Assembly: GCA_900540865.1 (NCBI GenBank)
Contig: UQHH01000004.1
Span: forward strand, 1-64,000
Direction: 5' to 3'
Source: an uncultured Oscillospiraceae bacterium
GTDB taxonomy: Bacteria > Bacillota > Clostridia > Oscillospirales > Acutalibacteraceae
DNA length: 64,000 nt
Shown here: positions 59,326 through 64,000 of the stretch, piece after piece
Layout of the letters: every line of letters starts with the position of its first letter
Position numbering within the stretch: the first letter of the stretch is position 1
Program-made: the position numbers and the translations under genes
The notes under the pieces: generated by a model
The model's database searches: none
What the model was told of the DNA's origin: nothing
The model's input: only the letters and a program-made list of their open reading frames with translations

Positions 59326-59551
59326 ATTCCCTCTCCTTTTTTCCTCTATTTGGGTTCGTTGATGTAATGATACCAGATTCAAAGCTTTTTTTCAATCGGC
59401 GGCAGGTAAAACAAGCCGGCCCGCTGCTGTGGTCTTCTATCTGTACAAGACGCGGGAAAGAATTTAACAATTCGCGCTTGTTTTTTTGTAACCAAAAAGC
59501 GGGAGTAGCAATATACTATAATGTAACGCTTGAAAGGAGGAAAACAACGCT

Positions 59552-59689
59552 ATGTGTAATGGTTTATTCGGTGGCGGCAGCAGCTGCACTTGGGTAATTC
59601 TTCTCGTAATCATCCTCGTTTGCTGCTGTGGCAACGATGATGGCTGTGGCTGCGGCTGCAACAACAACGGCTGTGGCTGTGGTTGCTAA
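59552..59689 (+). CDS. 45-residue Cys/Gly-rich micro-protein with one membrane helix
   Basis: Too short for usual gene finders, but AAAGGAGG precedes ATG 59552 and a terminator follows. Residues 1-12 (MCNGLFGGGSSC) lead into a hydrophobic helix (WVILLVIILVCCC), then a GC-only tail of (C-G) repeats with 8 Cys. Small Cys-rich tails of this type occur in spore-coat and YjcZ-like proteins. Location and function unknown. Confidence 0.7.
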   Translation: MCNGLFGGGSSCTWVILLVIILVCCCGNDDGCGCGCNNNGCGCGC

Positions 59690-59709
59690 TTAGCAATTCT
59701 TTCTAAGCG

Positions 59710-59740
59710 GAACGGGCGCGTAAAAGCGCCCGTTTCTTTT
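59710..59740 (+). terminator. Terminator after the micro-protein
   Basis: AACGGGCGC/GCGCCCGTT hairpin with T-run. Confidence 0.85.
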
Positions 59741-59901
59741 TTGTTTTAACAGAAACAGAAAAATCTCTAAGATATGAAAGAGACTTTTAATTTATTCTCT
59801 GATAGCGGGAACAATAAATAAAAGTTTATTTAACCAATCGGTTTAGAGGACAGAGAACCTCTATAATTTTGTTTTTTCGGTAAAAACTTTATTAAAAACT
59901 G

Positions 59902-59930
59902 TTGACAAGGTATCTGCGAAGTGGTATATT
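59902..59930 (+). promoter_or_regulatory. SigA promoter of the tRNA-Thr gene
   Basis: TTGACA (59902-59907) and TATATT (59925-59930), 17-bp spacer, 24 bp before the tRNA. The 59690-59900 stretch before it shows only short hairpins and no gene. Confidence 0.85.
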
Positions 59931-59953
59931 ATTTTAGCGTCAAGTGCAAACAT

Positions 59954-60029
59954 GCTGGTGTAGCTCAGTTGGTAGAGCAGCTGATTTGTAATCAGCAGGT
60001 CGGGGGTTCAAGTCCGTCCACCAGCTCCA
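59954..60029 (+). tRNA. tRNA-Thr (anticodon TGT)
   Basis: Acceptor GCTGGTG/CACCAGC, D-arm, anticodon stem GCTGA/TCAGC with loop TTTGTAA (anticodon TGT), T-arm GGGGGTTCAAGTCCGTC, and encoded CCA. Downstream lies a 186-bp element ending in a copy of its 3' end. Confidence 0.95.
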
Positions 60030-60227
60030 CGATTTTTTGCACATCATGCGTAAGGACGGGCTTGAAGCCTAAGAGGGTTTGAGCGTCAGAAAACGTCGCG
60101 GGGCGACGTTTTTAGCGAAAAGCGGCGAAGGCCGGTACCGAAAGGCGCAGCCTTTGGGTGGCCGAGCTGGAAAAACGCAGGTACAAGCTGCGTTTTTGTC
60201 CGTCCACCAGCTCCACGATTTTTTGCA
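60012..60227 (+). repeat. tRNA-tail element after tRNA-Thr
   Basis: A 30-bp direct repeat (60012-60041 and 60198-60227, the tRNA 3' end plus ACGATTTTTTGCA flank) brackets about 156 bp containing an antisense-like T-arm (GGACGGGCTTGAA), GAGGGTTTGAGC, a hairpin AAAACGTCGC/GCGACGTTTT and further GC hairpins. Layout matches the tRNA-Arg element although the inserts differ in detail. Confidence 0.85.
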
Positions 60228-60271
60228 TAAATGGATTTGTCTTAAAAGTCTGGTATATACAGATATAATAT

Positions 60272-60356
60272 GGGAGAATTCCCGAGTGGCCAAAGGGGGC
60301 AGACTGTAAATCTGTTGTCAGTGACTTCGGTGGTTCGAATCCACCTTCTCCCACCA
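60272..60356 (+). tRNA. tRNA-Tyr (anticodon GTA)
   Basis: Class II tRNA with acceptor GGGAGAA/TTCTCCC, loop CTGTAAA (anticodon GTA), long variable arm and encoded CCA. No tail element follows; a terminator does. Confidence 0.95.
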
Positions 60357-60360
60357 GATT

Positions 60361-60394
60361 ATGTGCCTGATTTTACTGTCAGGCACATTTTTCT
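60361..60394 (+). terminator. Terminator of the tRNA transcript
   Basis: ATGTGCCTGA/TCAGGCACAT (10 bp) with a following T-run. Confidence 0.9.
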
Positions 60395-60489
60395 TAGTAT
60401 TCATGCGGGTTTGCGGGCTTTTTTCCGTTTCAAAAAAGGATTGGTGTCCCATTACTGTCATCCCCGTTTTTAGAGATATCTGCAAAGCT

Positions 60490-60536
60490 AAGCGGAGTTT
60501 TCACCTGATTTTTCAGGCTGGGAACTCCGCTTTTTT
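60490..60536 (+). terminator. Hairpin with T-run at the element edge
   Basis: AAGCGGAGTT/AACTCCGCTT with a 23-nt loop followed by TTTT. The 60395-60489 stretch shows no gene. Could end an antisense or small RNA. Confidence 0.6.
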
Positions 60537-60669
60537 GCGTTTACCACTCTTTTTTCCCGTTGTCGGAACTGTAAAAGTTTTCGGCAGATATATAGATAGA
60601 TTGACGAAAGCCCCAAATGGGCCAATTTCAAGCCCTCAAGATACAAGGGGGTAGTGCGCCCTTTTTTAG

Positions 60670-60710
60670 AACCGCTCCGGCTGAATGGCCGGGGCGGTTT
60701 TCCGCTTTTC
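60670..60710 (+). terminator. Terminator before parM
   Basis: ACCGCTCCGGC/GCCGGGGCGGT (11 bp, one GU) plus a T-rich tail; lies before the ParM gene and may close an upstream transcript. Confidence 0.65.
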
Positions 60711-60831
60711 CCCCCTCTCACACTCTCCCCCCTAATACTTTACCAGCTGGGAAAGAACAAGATAACTCTAAGCTCTAACTCAGCAAGAACCTCAAGTTTT
60801 CAACAACCAACAAGAAAGGATGAGTAAAACC

Positions 60832-61752
60832 ATGAACATTGGCATCGACCATGGCTATTACGCAATCAAAACCCGGCATTTTTCTTTCCCAGCCGGTATT
60901 GCAGAGTATTCCCATGAACCCTACACCTTGCAAAACACACTGGAATTCGGCGGGAAGTTTTATGTCTGCGGAACCGGCAGACAGCCGATCCTGCGTAACA
61001 AAATGGAAAACGACAATTACTACCTGCTTACTCTTGCAGCCATCGCCAAGGAAATCAAACAGCGAGGTGGAAAAACGGAGTGTTCGGTGCGCATTGCCGC
61101 CGGGCTGCCTTTGGCCGGATTTGGCCGGGAGAAAAAGCCCTTCCGAGAATACCTTCTGCGTTCTTCCCAGCCGGTGTGCTTCAAGTTTGAAGGAATTGCC
61201 TACAAAATCACCATCGAGGATGTGAAACTGTTCCCACAAGGCTATTCCGCCATTGCTCTGCATTCGGAACTCATCCAGAATGAGCCTTCTGTTCTTCTCA
61301 TGGACATCGGCGGCTGGACTGTTGATCTGATGCGGCTGGATAATGGTGTTCCCAATGCGGCTACCTGCCGAAGTCTGGAACTCGGTATGATCCGCTGCAT
61401 TGATGAAACGAAAGAACAGGTCCGCCGGGATACCGGGCTGTCTGTGACCGACGCTCAGGTGGAGCGTGTTCTGACAGGAAAGCCCTGCAGTATGGATGAG
61501 GACGCCCGAAACATTATCCAGAAACAAGGGCGGCTTTACAAAGAGAGCCTTCTTTCGGCAGCTATGGAATCAGGGTTTGACCTGAAAGCCATCCCGGTGG
61601 TGATGCTGGGCGGCGGCGCATCGGTAGTCAAGGGCAACGTGAGCGAACAGGACAGCCTGTGTCGGGTTTTTGCCCTGATAGACGACAAGGTAAACGCTGA
61701 AGGGTTCGAGAGGATTTTGGGGCAGTTTTCGGGCGGTGTGGGCAAGGCATGA
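60832..61752 (+). CDS. ParM/StbA-like plasmid segregation actin
   Basis: About 306 residues with actin-fold phosphate loops: MNIGIDHGYYAIKT (phosphate 1) and LLMDIGGWTVDLM (phosphate 2), and GGGASVVKG near the end. ParM forms filaments that push replicons apart. ATG 60832 is preferred because the only purine run (AAAGG) touches ATG 60820. Overlaps the next gene by 4 bp. Confidence 0.85.
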   Translation: MNIGIDHGYYAIKTRHFSFPAGIAEYSHEPYTLQNTLEFGGKFYVCGTGRQPILRNKMENDNYYLLTLAAIAKEIKQRGGKTECSVRIAAGLPLAGFGREKKPFREYLLRSSQPVCFKFEGIAYKITIEDVKLFPQGYSAIALHSELIQNEPSVLLMDIGGWTVDLMRLDNGVPNAATCRSLELGMIRCIDETKEQVRRDTGLSVTDAQVERVLTGKPCSMDEDARNIIQKQGRLYKESLLSAAMESGFDLKAIPVVMLGGGASVVKGNVSEQDSLCRVFALIDDKVNAEGFERILGQFSGGVGKA

Positions 61753-62024
61753 GCAGGCCCCTATTTATGTTCCGCCCCAACCTCCAGAATGAAGAACATC
61801 GCAGAGCATGGGAAATTCTGCAGACTGTGCCGGAAGGCCAGAAAAACGCCTTTCTGGTACAGGTGATTCTGGAAAATGCCCAGCGAGAAGAACTGGAAAC
61901 AATTCTGCGCCGGGTACTGCGGGAAGAACTCAAAGCTGTGCCTTCCCAGCCCATACCACAGCAGGAAGAAGCCATTCCGAAGGAGATGATGGGCTTCCTT
62001 GGTTCCCTGTTGAGAGAAGAATAA
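61749..62024 (+). CDS. Small partner protein of ParM (ParR-like position)
   Basis: 91 residues overlapping parM (ATGA). Helical, with NEEHRRAWEILQTVPEGQKN and an acidic LREE end. In ParMRC systems the second gene encodes the centromere-binding adaptor ParR; similarity is by position and size only. Confidence 0.55.
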   Translation: MSRPLFMFRPNLQNEEHRRAWEILQTVPEGQKNAFLVQVILENAQREELETILRRVLREELKAVPSQPIPQQEEAIPKEMMGFLGSLLREE

Positions 62025-62168
62025 CCCCCACATAGCCTTTATTGGTTGTGACGTTTGTCGAGCCTGCTTTGACTGAAAGGTTGTTGGTCTTGGTAATAGC
62101 TTTATCCGGCGGGTTGCAGTATGCTTGTGTTGCCCGAAAGGGAAAGAACGAAAAAAGGAGCGATAGGC

Positions 62169-62828
62169 GTGGAAACAAAGGGCGTAACCTGCAAAATCCC
62201 GCTGGATCTGCATAACCAAATCAGCGAGGAAATCAGGGAAACGGAAAGTACGATGAGCAAATTCATCGAAATGATCATCCGGGAGCATTATGAGAAAGGG
62301 GCTAACAGAATTATGGAAAAAGGAAGAACATTAGCATTTCAGGTGAGCGAGGAATTGTTCCAGAGGGTAAAGGAATACCTTGAAAACTATGAGAAAGCCT
62401 ATCATCGCCGCCTCACCCAAAAAGAATTCGTGATTGGGCTGATCGAACAGGCGCTGGAAGAAGCGGAAGAAGAATTCGAAGCCGCCAGAGCAGCCGAGCA
62501 CGAGGAACAGGCTGAAAACGGCTGGGAAGCCGCAGAAATCGCTGAAAGCGATGAGGACGAGGAAGTATCCGATGACGAGGAACCAGAGGACTGGGACGAA
62601 GAAAATGGCGAAACCGAGGGACTCAGTGCTGATGAAGAAACAACCGGGAGCAGCTGGGAACCTGCAGAAAACACCGAAACCGGTGAGGGCGAGGAAGAAC
62701 CCAGCGAGGACGATGAGGATACTACACCGGAAAGCTGGAATCAGGATGAGGAAGAAGAAACCGAGCCGGATGACGATACCATAGAATCCGGCGAAACCAA
62801 TGAAAATGAAGATGAAACCTACGCATAA
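62169..62828 (+). CDS. RHH-like protein with long acidic tail
   Basis: 219 residues from GTG 62169 (GGAG 8 nt upstream). Two similar segments (about 5-40, GVTCKIPLDLHNQISEEIRE; and 50-95, AFQVSEELFQRVKEYLENYE) look like ribbon-helix-helix or helical binding domains. Residues ~100-219 are almost all Asp, Glu, Ser and Thr, a highly charged tail suggestive of DNA mimicry or a flexible acidic domain. No family is recognised. Confidence 0.6.
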   Translation: METKGVTCKIPLDLHNQISEEIRETESTMSKFIEMIIREHYEKGANRIMEKGRTLAFQVSEELFQRVKEYLENYEKAYHRRLTQKEFVIGLIEQALEEAEEEFEAARAAEHEEQAENGWEAAEIAESDEDEEVSDDEEPEDWDEENGETEGLSADEETTGSSWEPAENTETGEGEEEPSEDDEDTTPESWNQDEEEETEPDDDTIESGETNENEDETYA

Positions 62829-62840
62829 CACAGCCAGCAG

Positions 62841-62868
62841 CAGCCCGCAGGAAACTGCGGGCTGTTTT
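62841..62868 (+). terminator. Terminator after the acidic-tail gene
   Basis: CAGCCCGCAG/CTGCGGGCTG (GAAA loop) followed by TTTT. Confidence 0.88.
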
Positions 62869-62960
62869 CATATATATTTCATTTCACCATGGGAAAGGGG
62901 CGATGTCCATTGATTGTGTGTTAGCTTTTAGTATCATACAAGATAAGGGGCGTGATATAG

Positions 62961-64000
62961 AAAACCATACGATATATTGACCTGTTCTCCGGTATTGGCG
63001 GGTTCCGGGAAGGACTCACCCGTGCCGGAGGATTTACCTGTGTAGGACACTGCGAAATCGACAAAAAAGCCAATCAAAGCTATGAAGCCTTGTTCGATAC
63101 CAAAGGAGAGTGGTTCTGTGAAGATATCCGAAAAGCCGATCCGAGCGATATCCCCGACTTCGAACTCCTGTGCGGAGGTTTTCCCTGTCAGTCTTTTTCG
63201 ATTGCTGGAAACCGTGGGGGATTTTCCGATCCAAGAGGTACCTTGTTCTTTGAAATTGCCCGGCTGACTGCGGCAAAAAGACCTGCGTATCTGCTGCTTG
63301 AAAATGTTCCCGGACTGCTTAATCATGACGGGGGCAGGACATTTGCGGCCATCCTCCATACGCTGGACAGACTGGGGTATGGTTTGGAATGGCAGGTGCT
63401 CAACAGCAAAGATTTTGGAGTCCCCCAATCCAGAAAAAGGGTGTATCTTATCGGATATCTTGATGAACGATGCAGAGGAAAAATATTTCCTTTCACCGAA
63501 ACAGCAGGAATATCTCTTGTACAAATCCTGCCCGGAGCTCAGGGAGAAAGAATCTATTCCACAAAAGGAATAAGCTGTACCCTTGCTGCACAAACGGGTG
63601 GATTTGGCGGGAAAACCGGACTGTATGAAGTTGGGCTTCCGATTAAGGAAAACACGAAAAAAGGCTATAAAATGGCGTATCCCGGCGACAGCATCAGTTT
63701 GGCGTTTGCCGGACTGAATACCCGCCGCGGCAGAGTTGGCAGAAAAATCGCCCATACCCTCACCACAAACAGCGACCAAGGAACCTTGGAAGCCCGTGCG
63801 GTCCTTACCCCGGAAAGGGAAACTGTCCGTCAGAACGGGCGGCGAATCAAATCTGCGGAAGAACCCATGTTCACCCTCACCGCCCAAGACCGCCACGGTG
63901 TTTTTTTCGGCGGCCGAATCCGCAGGCTGACTCCAAAAGAATGCCTGCGGCTGCAAGGCTGGCGGGACGAACAGATCGACAGAGTGCTTCCTATTCAATC
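62961..64000 (+). CDS. DNA cytosine-5 methyltransferase, start codon lost, runs off window
   Basis: An uninterrupted frame of about 346 codons to the window end. Motif I RYIDLFSGIGGFREG, motif IV GGFPCQSFSIAG with catalytic Cys, motif VI LLLENVPGL, motif VIII PQSRKRVYLIGY, and IX RRLTPKECLRLQGW are present; the target-recognition part lies between VIII and IX and motif X is beyond the window. The codons before RYID read TAG AAA ACC ATA: the usual ATG AAA ACC start appears to be replaced by ATAG, leaving an in-frame stop and no ATG, GTG or TTG before motif I. A 25-codon frame at 62903-62980 overlaps this start. Confidence 0.85.

Larger units (their letters stand above)
60540..64000 (+). mobile_element. 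Integrated conjugative or plasmid-derived element, left part
   Basis: A plasmid-type partition actin with its small partner, an RHH-like protein and a phage/plasmid-type DNA methyltransferase lie together just after the tRNA cluster, without chromosomal context. This is the usual cargo order near one end of integrative elements of Clostridia. The left edge is not visible and no integrase is in the window, so the limits are estimates. Confidence 0.55.

Noticed and set aside
63000..64000. Long minus-strand open frame opposite the methyltransferase
   Set aside because: Complementary shadow of the cytosine methyltransferase, whose motifs I-IX are unmistakable on the plus strand.
1..64000. CRISPR array or direct-repeat array
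   Set aside because: No regularly spaced 24-40-bp repeats were seen; the only tandem repeats are the 177-bp tRNA units and the 18-bp stalk repeats.

Overview
The window looks like a chromosomal segment of a spore-forming, Gram-positive anaerobe of the class Clostridia, possibly Oscillospirales/Ruminococcaceae-like. This is inferred from the gene order of the ribosomal super-operon (rpsD between rpsK and rpoA, a KOW-domain gene between map and infA), a zinc-type S14, spoVT, lipoprotein and signal-peptide styles, SigA-like promoters with strong AGGAGG ribosome sites, a c-di-GMP-I riboswitch, and Clostridia-restricted families (CD3324, DUF1848, PRK06851-like, DUF1062). Coding DNA is moderately GC-rich. 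The species cannot be named from sequence alone.

Layout. 1-500: remnant of an IS3-type insertion sequence. 724-11396: a LacI-controlled sugar locus (regulator, ribose-type ABC transporter, M20 hydrolase, D-lyxose isomerase, unusual M24-fold protein, DUF4432 epimerase-like protein, xylulokinase). The same palindromic operator lies before the regulator gene and before the binding-protein gene, so the cluster reads as uptake of a pentose or pentose conjugate, conversion of D-lyxose to D-xylulose, then phosphorylation into the pentose phosphate pathway. 11400-15100: small housekeeping or defence enzymes on the minus strand, including a dead GNAT gene. 15226-17309: TetR regulator and MFS exporter sharing an operator. 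17329-27200: DUF1848 protein, a cysteine/proline stalk protein with a spore-type promoter, two MATE exporters, an alcohol dehydrogenase/MerR pair, a divergent Crp-Fnr/ferredoxin pair and a P-loop ATPase.

27278-27770 holds tRNA-Arg(CCG) followed by two tandem 177-bp units, each ending in a copy of the tRNA 3' end; tRNA-Thr(TGT) at 59954 is followed by a 186-bp unit of the same design. These tRNA-tail elements carry an antisense-like T-arm that differs to match each tRNA and are the most unusual non-coding feature here.

30100-46017: complete S10-spc-alpha ribosomal super-operon on the minus strand (rpsJ to rplQ, with secY, adk, map, infA, rpoA), preceded by a SigA promoter and a structured leader of about 285 nt. 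46231-47401: secreted protein of unknown function under a c-di-GMP-I riboswitch with a terminator. 47680-54745: small regulators, an amino-acid ABC transporter whose substrate-binding protein appears circularly permuted, a cobalamin adenosyltransferase, a left-handed beta-helix protein, a PAP2 phosphatase and unknowns. 54917-59689: DEAD-box helicase with an attenuator-like leader, SpoVT, a surface 5'-nucleotidase and a 45-residue Cys/Gly micro-protein. After tRNA-Thr and tRNA-Tyr the window enters an integrated mobile element (ParM-like actin, its small partner, an RHH-like protein with a long acidic tail, and a DNA cytosine methyltransferase that lacks a normal start codon and runs off the window end).
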